A stretch of DNA of 64,000 bases, from positions 372,001-436,000 of the forward strand of contig NZ_SLZG01000004.1 in assembly GCF_004341625.1 (NCBI RefSeq). Direction: 5' to 3'. The position numbers and the translations under genes were made by a program. A model generated the notes under the pieces. It was given only the letters and a program-made list of their open reading frames with translations, was not told the origin of the DNA and ran no database searches. How positions within the stretch are numbered: the first letter of the stretch is position 1; the number at the start of each line of letters is the position of its first letter. Origin of the DNA: Rhizobium sp. BK376. GTDB lineage: Bacteria > Pseudomonadota > Alphaproteobacteria > Rhizobiales > Rhizobiaceae. Shown piece after piece: positions 29,129 to 36,718 of this stretch.

Positions 29129-29647
29129 ATGACGACCTCTCGGCGCCGGATGACTTTGCTATTGCCGTTGTTGCTGCTTGCGGCGCCCGCTTTCGCCGAC
29201 GAAACCGGCTTTCTGAAATCGCTCGAAGGAAGCTGGGCCGGGAGCGGAATGGTCAAGACCAACGCGCAGGCAAAGCCGCTCAATGTCACCTGCAGCTTCG
29301 ATTCCCGCGCCGACGGCACCGCTCTGTCGATGAAAGGCAATTGCCGCGGCCTGCTCGTCATATCGCGCTCGATCGGCGCCGATCTTCAGACAAACGGGGC
29401 GCGCTACAGCGGCGTCTACGTCGGGCCCCAGGGCGGCAGATCGAGCCTCAACGGCGCACGGCGGGGCAATACCATCAATCTCGCCGTGCATTGGGCCAAA
29501 CCGGTCAATGGCGACCGCAATGCCGACATGATGATCCAGAAGATCGGCAACAATGGAATGAGGCTGACAACCGTCGATCGCGACCCGACCTCGGGACAAA
29601 AGGTCACGACAAGCGAGATCAACCTGCAGCGCAAGACGGGCGCGTGA
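29129..29647 (+). CDS. Exported hypothetical protein
   Basis: A 172-aa protein with a clear signal peptide (MTTSRRRMTLLLPLLLLAAP, cleavage after AFA near residue 23). The mature domain starts DETGFLKSLEGSWAGSGMV, which reads like a lipocalin-like or DUF-type beta-barrel fold seen in rhizobial exported proteins, and ends in a basic tail. Two cysteines (in VTCSF and GNCRG) could form a disulfide in the periplasm. GGAG precedes ATG 29129 by 6 nt. The much longer upstream frame starting at 28760 has no signal sequence at its start and overlaps the antisense small gene, so it was rejected. Confidence 0.75.
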   Translation: MTTSRRRMTLLLPLLLLAAPAFADETGFLKSLEGSWAGSGMVKTNAQAKPLNVTCSFDSRADGTALSMKGNCRGLLVISRSIGADLQTNGARYSGVYVGPQGGRSSLNGARRGNTINLAVHWAKPVNGDRNADMMIQKIGNNGMRLTTVDRDPTSGQKVTTSEINLQRKTGA

Positions 29648-29695
29648 CCGGCGAAAGCCCGATCACGCAGGAATACACACGCAGGAATACAATTG

Positions 29696-29929
29696 CTATG
29701 CCGCATCCGGCATAGGCGACTTCAGATAGCCCATCATGAGCTTGAGCAGGTCGCCGGTTTCGGCCGTTTCCGCGTCGACGAGATCATCGATCGAAACCAG
29801 CACTTCGCCCCGCTTCCAGCCGCTGGCCACGGCGCGATCGATCAGATCGTTCAGCTCGCGCAGCACGGCTCTCTGGCAATCGCGGATACGACGTGGATCA
29901 CCCTCGGCAAAATTGGGCGAACTGATCAT
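29696..29929 (-). CDS. Small conserved-looking hypothetical protein
   Basis: A 77-aa protein starting at 29929 with GGAGGG four bases upstream. The sequence is helical and charged (RRIRDCQRAVLRELNDLIDR, then SGWKRGEVLVSIDDLVDAE) with no membrane segment. A longer version to 29959 would put the ribosome binding site inside the gene. No family name is offered. It converges on the exported protein gene, with 48 bp between their stops. Confidence 0.6.
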   Translation of the reverse strand: MISSPNFAEGDPRRIRDCQRAVLRELNDLIDRAVASGWKRGEVLVSIDDLVDAETAETGDLLKLMMGYLKSPMPDAA

Positions 29930-30177
29930 AAATCCCTCCTTCAGTTTCCGAACAAACAATATCTGCGCGCTAAAAATGGTAGGAACCTAACTTTTTTGTG
30001 GCGCATTGAAGATCGCACGAGATCGTGATGTTGCGTGTTCGGCTAAGGGTTCGCGGCGCGCGGCGTGAAAAATTTCAGCGGCTTCCTTAAGGGCCGGGGC
30101 TTGAAGGGCAGGGGCGCGCAGCTAGTTGATTTCATGGCTTGATCGGTTTTCGCAAGCCATAGCTAGGGGCACCTCAT

Positions 30178-30327
30178 ATGAACAAATCCTCCATCGCCGC
30201 CGCCTGCCTCCTTCTTCTGACCCTCTCCTCCTGCGCCAACACCGTTCGCGGCATGGCGACCGATGTAAAGGATACCGGCCAGGCGCTGGATTCGAGCACC
30301 AGACGCGTTGTAAAGGCAGCGAACTGA
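30178..30327 (+). CDS. Entericidin-like small lipoprotein
   Basis: A 49-aa protein with a lipoprotein signal peptide: KSSIAAACLLLLTLSSC, with the lipobox LSSC and the modified cysteine at residue 19. The short mature part NTVRGMATDVKDTGQALDSS resembles the entericidin A/B family (N-T-x-x-G-x-x-x-D-x-x-x-x-G). Such peptides are small outer- or inner-membrane lipoproteins linked to stress or to toxin-antidote behaviour in enterobacteria. There is no partner gene beside it. The Shine-Dalgarno is modest (AGGGG about 8 bases upstream). Confidence 0.75.
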   Translation: MNKSSIAAACLLLLTLSSCANTVRGMATDVKDTGQALDSSTRRVVKAAN

Positions 30328-30478
30328 CGGACGCGCCTCGCAGTACACTTCGCGATAAATTCTTGCCCCTACGACCGGAAATCGACGCGGGATGTTGGAT
30401 AGTGGCTTTTTCACGGGATTATGCGAACAGGTGCCACCAATGACCGCTTTCTGCCCGTAGCGGCCATACGGTCTATTG

Positions 30479-30724
30479 CTAGGGCATTGGCTTCTGGTCC
30501 GGATTCGCGAATAGGAATTCGGCAAGGGTCGGGGCCTCGGAATGGCGTTTCTGCTGATCGACAATCACAAAATCAGCCGCCAACTCGACCTGAAGCAAAA
30601 TCAGAAGCTTGTTATCATGCGATGGCTCCATGTCCGAGGTTGCATACTCGGCGCGCTTAAGGCCACGCCTTAGGCTGGATTGCTCATTTTGCATGGTTTC
30701 TTTGTTAGAAGGCTCTACAGTCAC
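30479..30724 (-). CDS. Hypothetical small protein
   Basis: Possible 81-aa protein from GTG 30724 (AGGG seven bases upstream). Its middle is hydrophobic and acidic (NKLLILLQVELAADFVIVDQ) between charged ends. The frame stays open over about 280 bp, but the start is unclear: TTG at 30757 and ATG at 30694 are alternatives. It follows the small ORF at 30776-30964 on the same strand, so a two-gene unit is conceivable. No family is recognised. Confidence 0.35.
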   Translation of the reverse strand: MTVEPSNKETMQNEQSSLRRGLKRAEYATSDMEPSHDNKLLILLQVELAADFVIVDQQKRHSEAPTLAEFLFANPDQKPMP

Positions 30725-30775
30725 AACAATACCCTGCGGAGCAGAAGAACAACACAATGCGAATGCCCGGCACCC

Positions 30776-30964
30776 TCAGCTCTCCCGTTGCGGGCGCGAC
30801 GGACGGTTTCGCTCCCTACGAAGCGCCTTGAGAAGGCCGGCCTTTTCCCGTCGTTTGGCAACGTCACCAGTATTGATGGTGCGAAATACCGTGGCGGTCT
30901 TCTCACTCATCGTGCATTTAAAGCCTCTTGCACTTTTCGACGTTTGGCTGCTGTTGTCTGACAT
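30776..30964 (-). CDS. Hypothetical small basic protein
   Basis: A 62-aa ORF from ATG 30964 with AAGGA seven bases upstream. The product is strongly basic at the C-terminus (AKRREKAGLLKALRRERNRP) and polar at the N-terminus (MSDNSSQTSKSARGFKCT). This composition fits a nucleic-acid-binding or disordered peptide, but no family is recognised. The good ribosome binding site is the main reason to list it. Confidence 0.4.
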   Translation of the reverse strand: MSDNSSQTSKSARGFKCTMSEKTATVFRTINTGDVAKRREKAGLLKALRRERNRPSRPQRES

Positions 30965-31338
30965 AATGGCATCCTTGCCTGTTGCGGAAGGTGATCGGCA
31001 TCATAGATGAAATAAATTTCATCATTCTCATTTGTAGAAATAATTTCCTAGAGAGGTGATTATATCATGCCTCTGCCGGAATGGTTTTCTTTATATGTGC
31101 ATTTAATAAAATTATGACTAACCCTATGAGCACACACGAAACAATGTGCAGTCCCAGTCGCCGACGGGATGTTCCCTGGATGCAGCGGGGTATTTAGTAC
31201 CGTTAGGGTCGACACCGGGCGTGTCCATCAACGGGTTGGCGCGTGATGCGCCCTGCCCATCGGGGTAATTCTATTGTGATCGGGCGAGGCGTAATGTTCT
31301 ATTTGGCCTTCATTTCAGCGGCCAAAGAGGAGGACGCA

Positions 31339-31602
31339 ATGCCTACCATACTGGCCTACCATGACGTCAAAGATGTCAAACATTGGCTCGCTTCACCGCG
31401 CCGAAAAGAGATTTTCGAACCCATCGGCTGCACAAACATTCGCACGTTTGTCGATCCACAAGCGTCCAAAAGAGTTGGCCTGGTCATGGAGGTAGCCGAC
31501 ATGGGCCGCTTGGCAGAGTTTATGAAGACCAAGGCAGCGGCGGATGCGATGGAGTACGACGGAGTGTTGCCAGAGACTTTGGTGATCCTTGCTCAATCGT
31601 AG
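31339..31602 (+). CDS. Hypothetical protein, single-domain, cytoplasmic
   Basis: An 87-aa protein from ATG 31339, with GAGGAGG five bases upstream. The sequence alternates strands and helices: MPTILAYHDVKDVKHWLAS, then an EPIGCTNIRTFVDPQASKRVG segment, a strand VGLVMEVAD, and a helix with AEFMKTKAAADAMEYDGV. That pattern fits a small ferredoxin-like (dimeric alpha-beta barrel type) fold, as in monooxygenase-like proteins. I infer this from the pattern only. It stands alone within the orphan stretch. Confidence 0.65.
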   Translation: MPTILAYHDVKDVKHWLASPRRKEIFEPIGCTNIRTFVDPQASKRVGLVMEVADMGRLAEFMKTKAAADAMEYDGVLPETLVILAQS

Positions 31603-31901
31603 CGGGAAAGTGCAGAGTTCGGCGTCATGAACGCCAATTCGAACGTCAGGAGGCCGAGCCTTGCCCAGGACGGTGTGGATGGAGACTTGGGCTCGTCCAT
31701 CTATCTCACATATCAGAGGCCGCCACAGGTTTTCATCGATCACGCGTAGCGGCCTAGAGCCCAAATGCCCCCATCGGGCAAAGAATGAAATAGAGCGAGG
31801 GAGGGTTACAGCAAGGCCCGGACCTCTGAATAGACGAAGGCCAGGCACCACTAGGGGGACGCCGGCGGCACCTGACCCATTCCCCGGCATCGAGGTTTTG
31901 C

Positions 31902-32261
31902 TCAATGACGGGTTGGGAACCTTGATGGTAAGGAACCTGGCGGGATGCGATCGGCTAGCTCCAAGCCACCTGGCGCAATTCTGGTTGTTAAAGCCAGGTT
32001 TCTTATTCTCCGTATCAATGCGGAGGGACGCCCGCCTACCGCGCTGAACTCTGCTGTCCAACTGCGAATAATATTAGATGCATTCGGTTCCTTTTTGCCG
32101 CTCTGCGCAGCAAGTCGAAGCGATCTTAAATGGGCAGTTTTTGCCGCCCGTTCTTCCGTTTCGGCCGTTGTGATCTCGCGAGAGACGATGTCCGTTACAA
32201 CACTTTTATCGCCGGGGAACCGACTGGCATTCCTGTACGAGGAAATTCTTCCGTTTGTCAT
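31902..32261 (-). CDS. Hypothetical protein, possibly partly degenerate
   Basis: A 119-aa frame from ATG 32261 with GGAG five bases upstream. Residues 1-67 look like a genuine small protein with a helical charged core (TAETEERAAKTAHLRSLRLA), a pattern seen in short rhizobial hypothetical proteins. Residues after about 68 are arginine/proline-rich and may be read-through into decayed sequence. Function unknown. Confidence 0.35.
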   Translation of the reverse strand: MTNGRISSYRNASRFPGDKSVVTDIVSREITTAETEERAAKTAHLRSLRLAAQSGKKEPNASNIIRSWTAEFSAVGGRPSALIRRIRNLALTTRIAPGGLELADRIPPGSLPSRFPTRH

Positions 32262-32314
32262 GATAGCTCCGCAACGCAGCGTGATCGCTGCTTTCTCTAA
32301 CATTGGCGAGATGC

Positions 32315-32345
32315 GCTACGCGCATCACCAAGCGATGCGCGTAGC
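32315..32345. repeat. 12-bp perfect inverted repeat
   Basis: GCTACGCGCATC at 32315-32326 and GATGCGCGTAGC at 32334-32345 are exact reverse complements with a 7-nt spacer. It lies about 55 bp upstream of the possible start at 32261 (minus strand). No T-run follows on either strand, so it is more like an operator or a palindromic repeat than a terminator. Confidence 0.4.
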
Positions 32346-32949
32346 TGCTCACGGCCACGGGTACGCAAACAATCCCACGGCAATGTATTGTCCAGATTGG
32401 CAGTTTACGGTTGGGCTCGCATTATTCTAAGCAGATCGTTGTCACTGCCCATACCTTGGCCATAGTGCTTAAAGCGCATGACGGAGAGGCTTTGGATTTC
32501 GCAGTTCATAGCTGTCCGTCGGTCCGCCCTTCGGCCCGCGCCGAAAAAAACGCCGATAATCGAATGTCCTGCTAGCTTCTGATGGAGTTGTCGGACTGGA
32601 CCAAGCATGGCTAGTCCTTTCAAATTGGGGCGAAAGCGTCCCATGCTTCCAAACCGCAGCCGCCCGCAAAAGGTTGGCTCCGACGATCGAAGGGTGCGCT
32701 GCTCGGCAGGATATAGCAACCCCTTTCCACTAATCACTTTGATCGGGAGCGGATTGACTCGATATTCGTTGTCGAGCACCGTTTTTTCGTCTCCGGCCCC
32801 GGAGCGCTCACAGCCTGACATCCGATTAGAGATCATTCGAACTGGAGCGTCACTGTAATATGCCCGACAAGAAGGGGGATCATATAGCGCCTGCGGATTC
32901 CTTTCGGACCTCCCCCGCTACCAATCCCCTCCAACCGGAGCATTCCCCG

Positions 32950-33768
32950 ATGACTTCTCTCCCTGTTCTCGGCGCAGCCATGACGCTCGACGACCTCGAA
33001 ATTCACCGCGACTGGCTTTTCGAAAAGCAGCGCGACCTGGAACTGCAGAGCTTTGTCGAAGCCAACATCTTGAACGGCGATTGGACGCCGCTGGCAGATC
33101 GCACAAAGAAGCTGCTTGACGGCTACACTGGCCGCCTTGGCATTCACGGTCCTTTCTGGGGCTTCATAATCGCCTCCCAGGACCCTGACATCCGTGACGT
33201 CGTCAAGAAGCGCATCGGACAGGCACTCGACGTTTGCGAAAATATCGGCGCGACCCAGATGGTCATCCATAGCCCTTACACGACCTGGTCCTACAACAAC
33301 CTGGACAACAACAAGGGCGAACGCGAAAAGATCGTCGACTATTGCCACCAGACGCTTCGCGATGCCGTCAAGCGCGCTGAGGACATGGGCCTCACCATGG
33401 TCATCGAGAATATCGAAGACATCGATCCACATATCCGCGTGGCGCTTGCCGACAGCTTCAACTCAAAGGCCGTCGCCGTCTCGATCGACACCGGCCATGC
33501 GCACTATGCCCACGGCTCGACGGGCGCTCCGCCTGTCGATTACTACGTCCATGCCGCCGGCAACCGCCTCCAGCACGTCCACCTGCAGGACGCCGATGGC
33601 TATGCCGACCGCCACTGGAGCCTCGGCGAAGGCACCGTTCGCTGGCATGCCGTCTTTGCGGCCCTCGCCAAGCTCGAAAGCAATCCGCGCCTGATCATCG
33701 AGATCAAGGACAAGTCCAAGATCCCCGCCTCCGCCGCCCATATCGCATCGCTCGGCCTCGCCGAGTAA
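32950..33768 (+). CDS. Sugar phosphate isomerase/epimerase-like TIM-barrel protein
   Basis: A 272-aa protein of the xylose-isomerase-like (AP endonuclease family 2) barrel superfamily. Metal-site segments are visible: GIHGPFWGF early, MVIHSPYTTW, MVIENIED (Glu), SIDTGHAHYAH (Asp/His), LQHVHLQDADG (His) and LIIEIKDK (Glu). It is cytoplasmic and probably isomerises a keto-sugar or polyol derivative. Start 32950 (MTSLPVLGAAMTLDD) has GGAG upstream, and the extra 30 codons of the longer frame look noncoding. It has no operon partner, so the substrate is open. Confidence 0.85.
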   Translation: MTSLPVLGAAMTLDDLEIHRDWLFEKQRDLELQSFVEANILNGDWTPLADRTKKLLDGYTGRLGIHGPFWGFIIASQDPDIRDVVKKRIGQALDVCENIGATQMVIHSPYTTWSYNNLDNNKGEREKIVDYCHQTLRDAVKRAEDMGLTMVIENIEDIDPHIRVALADSFNSKAVAVSIDTGHAHYAHGSTGAPPVDYYVHAAGNRLQHVHLQDADGYADRHWSLGEGTVRWHAVFAALAKLESNPRLIIEIKDKSKIPASAAHIASLGLAE

Positions 33769-33783
33769 GCAAAACGGATTGCA

Positions 33784-33812
33784 CCGGTCTCCGGATTTGC
33801 ATCGGAGGCCGG
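33784..33812. terminator. Stem-loop between convergent genes
   Basis: CCGGTCTCCG at 33784-33793 pairs with CGGAGGCCGG at 33803-33812, with one G-T wobble and a 9-nt loop. It sits between the stops of the convergent TIM-barrel and DUF4291 genes. No T-run follows, so it may act with Rho or protect 3' ends. Confidence 0.35.
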
Positions 33813-33841
33813 CCACCTGTCTTGCATCGCGGCAACGCGTG

Positions 33842-34432
33842 TCAGTCCGCCCCAATCGCCAAAGCAATCGAACGCGGCAGCGGATAAAGCTGTTCCTGCG
33901 GCAAGTTTGCCTCGAGATACGAGCGATCTCCTGCATCCACTGCCTTTTTGAGGCGTGATGCTTCTTCTGTGATATCGGTGATCGACTTGATCCACTCTCC
34001 GGCATACATGTGAACAGCTTCGCCGCTGAGGCCGATCTGAAGCGATCGATGCGGCAAGGGCCGGAAGAAGATATCGCGTTCCGGATCCCATTGAATCCGG
34101 ACCGCACTGGCCTGAAGCTTTTCCTTCCAAGCCGTCTCGCTGGGGTAAAGCTCGGAATCGAAGTGGCTCAGACATGCCATCGACAACGCGCGCTCGAAGC
34201 CGGCGCGATCGATATCGATGGCCAATACCCGCTTTTGGTTCTCATCCTTGAGACCCCAGCCGCAACGATACATCATCCAGAGGAAGGAAGGTTTGATCCA
34301 GGTCATTCGCGAGAAGCTGAACGGCGCTGCAAAAGTGCCCTGCCGAAGCGCTACATCGGCGATTTGATCGCCATAAGCTTGATAAACCCGAATTGTAGTA
34401 TCAGTAAAAATTGCTCGTATTTGTTTATGCAT
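33842..34432 (-). CDS. DUF4291 domain-containing protein
   Basis: A 196-aa protein. The N-terminal half carries the DUF4291 pattern: IRAIFTDTTIRVYQAYGDQIAD, then APFSFSRMTWIKPSFLWMMY and CGWGLKDENQKRVLAIDIDR. The middle has VRIQWDPERD and the PLPHRSLQIGL segment. It is soluble with no signal peptide; the function is unknown. ATG 34432 was preferred to the GTG two codons upstream. Both have weak Shine-Dalgarno sequences. Confidence 0.88.
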   Translation of the reverse strand: MHKQIRAIFTDTTIRVYQAYGDQIADVALRQGTFAAPFSFSRMTWIKPSFLWMMYRCGWGLKDENQKRVLAIDIDRAGFERALSMACLSHFDSELYPSETAWKEKLQASAVRIQWDPERDIFFRPLPHRSLQIGLSGEAVHMYAGEWIKSITDITEEASRLKKAVDAGDRSYLEANLPQEQLYPLPRSIALAIGAD

Positions 34433-34546
34433 AGCCACTCATAGGTGAAAAACCTTAGCCGTACAAGCTTGCCTCATAACATGCACCTAGCGGCAAGAGG
34501 CCTCAACGCGCCCGCAAACCGTACCGTTTCGGCCCGTTGCTTGCTT

Positions 34547-34607
34547 GAAAAGCCTCCATCGCGGGTCTAATAACCCGCTACCAATTTCTTTTGCGGAGGC
34601 TTTTCCC
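34547..34607 (+). promoter_or_regulatory. leuB leader with a potential Shine-Dalgarno-sequestering hairpin
   Basis: GAAAAGCCTCC at 34547-34557 is the exact complement of GGAGGCTTTTC at 34595-34605, which contains the leuB Shine-Dalgarno. Between them sits a second hairpin: GCGGGT (34561-34566), loop CTAATA, ACCCGC (34573-34578). In the folded form the ribosome site would be fully paired, so leuB expression could be controlled by opening this structure. The ligand or factor is unknown. Confidence 0.6.
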
Positions 34608-35720
34608 ATGACAGTGCGCAATCTCTTCCTCCTGCCCGGCGACGGCATCGGCCCCGAGGCCATGGGCGAAGTCCGCAAGATCATCGCCTATCTCAACGAG
34701 GCGAAGGGCACCGGCTTCGTTCTCGACGAAGGCCTCGTCGGCGGCTGCGCCTATGATGCGCACGGCGCTGCCATCTCCGAAGCTGATATGGCGAAGGCCA
34801 TGGCAGCCGATGCGGTTCTCTTCGGCGCCGTCGGCGGCCCGAAGTGGGATAGCGTTCCTTACGAGGTTCGCCCGGAAGCCGGCCTGCTGCGCCTGCGCAA
34901 GGACATGCAGCTCTTCGCAAACCTGCGCCCGGCCATCTGCTATCCGGCGCTCGCCTCCGCCTCCTCGCTGAAGCCGGAGCTGGTCGAAGGCCTCGACATC
35001 CTCATCATCCGCGAACTGACCGGCGGCGTCTATTTCGGCGAGCCGAAGGAGATCATCGATCTCGGCAACGGCCAGAAGCGCGGCATCGACACGCAGGTCT
35101 ATGACACCTACGAAATCGAGCGCATCGCCGGCGTCGCCTTCGAGATGGCCCGTACGCGTCAGAACCGCGTCTGCTCGATGGAAAAGCGCAACGTCATGAA
35201 GTCTGGCGTCCTCTGGAACCAGGTCGTGACCGCGACGCACAAGGAAAAATATTCGGACGTTCAGCTCGAGCATATGCTGGCCGATGCCGGCGGCATGCAG
35301 CTGGTCCGCCAGCCGAAACAGTTCGACGTCATCGTGACCGACAACCTGTTCGGCGATATGCTCTCGGACGTCGCGGCGATGCTCACGGGCTCGCTCGGCA
35401 TGCTGCCCTCGGCCTCGCTCGGCGCCCCCGACGGCAAGACCGGCAAGCGCAAGGCGCTCTATGAGCCGGTCCACGGCTCTGCCCCTGATATTGCCGGCCA
35501 GGGCATCGCCAACCCGATCGCCATGATCGCCTCCTTCGCCATGTGCCTGCGCTACTCCTTCAACCTCGTTGCCGAGGCCGATGCGCTGGAAAAGGCGATC
35601 GCTAACGTTCTCGACCAAGGCATCCGCACCGGCGACATCATGTCGGAAGGCGCCCGCAAGGTCGGCACGACGGAAATGGGCGACGCGATCCTCGCCGAAT
35701 TCAAGGTTCTCGCTGCCTGA
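34608..35720 (+). CDS. leuB: 3-isopropylmalate dehydrogenase
   Basis: A 370-aa NAD-dependent dehydrogenase of leucine biosynthesis that oxidises and decarboxylates 3-isopropylmalate. It opens with [15 protein letters not shown] and has [17 protein letters not shown] (substrate arginines). It also carries [12 protein letters not shown], the Asp-rich [16 protein letters not shown] metal block and [21 protein letters not shown] 34608 has GGAGG eight bases upstream. It stands alone with its own leader hairpin and a terminator downstream. The other leu genes are not in this window. Confidence 0.97.
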   Translation: MTVRNLFLLPGDGIGPEAMGEVRKIIAYLNEAKGTGFVLDEGLVGGCAYDAHGAAISEADMAKAMAADAVLFGAVGGPKWDSVPYEVRPEAGLLRLRKDMQLFANLRPAICYPALASASSLKPELVEGLDILIIRELTGGVYFGEPKEIIDLGNGQKRGIDTQVYDTYEIERIAGVAFEMARTRQNRVCSMEKRNVMKSGVLWNQVVTATHKEKYSDVQLEHMLADAGGMQLVRQPKQFDVIVTDNLFGDMLSDVAAMLTGSLGMLPSASLGAPDGKTGKRKALYEPVHGSAPDIAGQGIANPIAMIASFAMCLRYSFNLVAEADALEKAIANVLDQGIRTGDIMSEGARKVGTTEMGDAILAEFKVLAA

Positions 35721-35736
35721 TTTTGGCCGCCTGATA

Positions 35737-35752
35737 TATTTCACGTGAAACA
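35737..35752. other. parS-like ParB binding site
   Basis: TATTTCACGTGAAACA matches the 16-bp bacterial parS consensus (TGTTTCACGTGAAACA) at 15 of 16 positions; the central 12 bp TTTCACGTGAAA are a perfect palindrome. It lies 17 bp after the leuB stop, outside coding sequence. ParB nucleates at such sites and they cluster near oriC. Only one good copy was found in this window. Confidence 0.75.
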
Positions 35753-35793
35753 TTCTGGGCTATGCATCCTGTCGCATAGCCTGGATTACAGTC

Positions 35794-35831
35794 CGAAACG
35801 CCCGTTCCGATCCCCGGTGCGGGCGTTTTCG
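35794..35831 (+). terminator. Intrinsic terminator after leuB
   Basis: AAACGCCCG (35796-35804) pairs with CGGGCGTTT (35820-35828), followed by TTCG on the plus strand. A smaller stem (GGCTATGC with GCATAGCC, about 35758-35781) precedes it. It is correctly placed and oriented to end leuB transcription before the PAP2 gene at 35867. Confidence 0.6.
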
Positions 35832-35866
35832 TTGATCTTCCCGCCAGTGTCTCCTATCTCCGCCAT

Positions 35867-36718
35867 ATGGACGCAGAAAGCACCAGCATTCCCCCCACAA
35901 GAAAGAAGATCCCTTTCCGGCAGGCCCTGTTGCGCCGCTATGCCGTCCGCCGCACCCTGCGCCGGCCGATCCCCTGGATCGTCTACACGCTCAGCGCCAT
36001 CAACATCGTGGCAATCGCCCTCTTCATCCTCGATGCGCCGCTCGGGCAGGGCGCAAAGACCCTTCCGCCGCATCTGATAGCACTTGCAAATGCCGTGACC
36101 GATCTCGGGCGACTCGTCTGGGTGCTGGTCATGGTGAGCGCCGTTCTAGCCGCAAGCGTCTTTGCCGCGGCACGACTTTCCGACGGCCGCCGTCGCTTTC
36201 GGCTGAGCTATGTCGAGCGGGTGGCGGCCTATGTCGCCATGTCAGTGCTGTCGGCGAGCATATCAGTCCATATCCTGAAATATGCGATCGGCCGCGCCCG
36301 GCCGCTGGTCTACGACCAATACGGCATTTTCAGCCTTCACCCCTTCAATGGTGATTTCCTGTTCCAGAGCTTTCCCTCGGCGCACTCGGCACACGTGGGA
36401 GCGCTCTTTGCAGCGCTTGCACTGCTTTTCCCGCGTCTCAGGGCGCTCTTCATCGGCCTGGCTTTGTGGCTTGCGGCAACAAGGGTCATCATCGGGGTGC
36501 ACTATCCGAGCGACGTCATTGCCGGACTGGCCCTCGGCTTCTGGTTCGGCTATGCGACGGCGATCGTCTTTTCCCGCTTCGGCCTGGTCTTTTCCCTAGG
36601 CCTTGCGGGCTGGCCTGTCCCGCGCCTCAGGCATCCGGGCCGGATATTCAGAGCGCCTTATCGGCCGGGTAGGGCGTCGGAAGCAGCAGCAAAAGACCGC
36701 CCGCCAGAAACAGGATGA
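35867..36718 (+). CDS. PAP2-family membrane phosphatase
   Basis: A 283-aa inner-membrane protein with about six hydrophobic segments and the three PAP2 motifs: KYAIGRARP, then PSAHSAH and ATRVIIGVHYPSD. Family members dephosphorylate lipid phosphates such as undecaprenyl pyrophosphate, phosphatidic acid or lipid A. The catalytic residues are all present, although the middle motif reads PSAH rather than the usual PSGH. The ribosome binding site is weak. Its 3' end is 70 bp past the stop of the convergent MFS gene, so the two genes overlap. A paralogue lies at 53829-54596. Confidence 0.85.
   Translation: MDAESTSIPPTRKKIPFRQALLRRYAVRRTLRRPIPWIVYTLSAINIVAIALFILDAPLGQGAKTLPPHLIALANAVTDLGRLVWVLVMVSAVLAASVFAAARLSDGRRRFRLSYVERVAAYVAMSVLSASISVHILKYAIGRARPLVYDQYGIFSLHPFNGDFLFQSFPSAHSAHVGALFAALALLFPRLRALFIGLALWLAATRVIIGVHYPSDVIAGLALGFWFGYATAIVFSRFGLVFSLGLAGWPVPRLRHPGRIFRAPYRPGRASEAAAKDRPPETG

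Larger units (their letters stand above)
30328..31338. other. Gene-poor region with small orphan ORFs and an AT-rich patch
   Basis: About 1 kb after the lipoprotein gene carries no recognisable family. Two small minus-strand ORFs (30479-30724 and 30776-30964) are the best candidates and are listed separately. The patch 31010-31135 is clearly AT-rich compared with the rest of the window. It contains GAGAGG followed by ATG at 31067 and a 16-codon frame (MPLPEWFSLYVHLIKL), which may be a remnant or a leader. No terminal inverted repeats or transposase pieces were found. Confidence 0.4.
31603..32949. other. Gene-poor region, possible degenerate DNA
   Basis: About 1.3 kb before the TIM-barrel gene. 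Long frames on both strands overlap each other, have mixed composition and encode nothing recognisable. Base composition is lower in GC than the flanking genes. One ORF with a plausible ribosome binding site (31902-32261, minus) and one hairpin (32315-32345) are listed separately. The rest may be decayed accessory DNA. No insertion-sequence ends were identified. Confidence 0.4.

Noticed and set aside
31393..32061. 222-codon minus-strand frame
   Set aside because: It runs antisense through the better-supported gene at 31339-31602 and has no recognisable start or domains.
32405..32836. 143-codon minus-strand frame
   Set aside because: No plausible ribosome site, mixed composition and no family; an overlapping frame on the other strand is equally open.
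30328..32949. Insertion sequence or genomic island with defined ends
   Set aside because: No transposase or integrase fragment, tRNA, target duplication or terminal inverted repeats could be found by eye.
34578..35753. 391-codon minus-strand frame opposite leuB
   Set aside because: Fully antisense to a well-recognised leuB; its N-terminus MFHVK comes from translating the parS-like palindrome.
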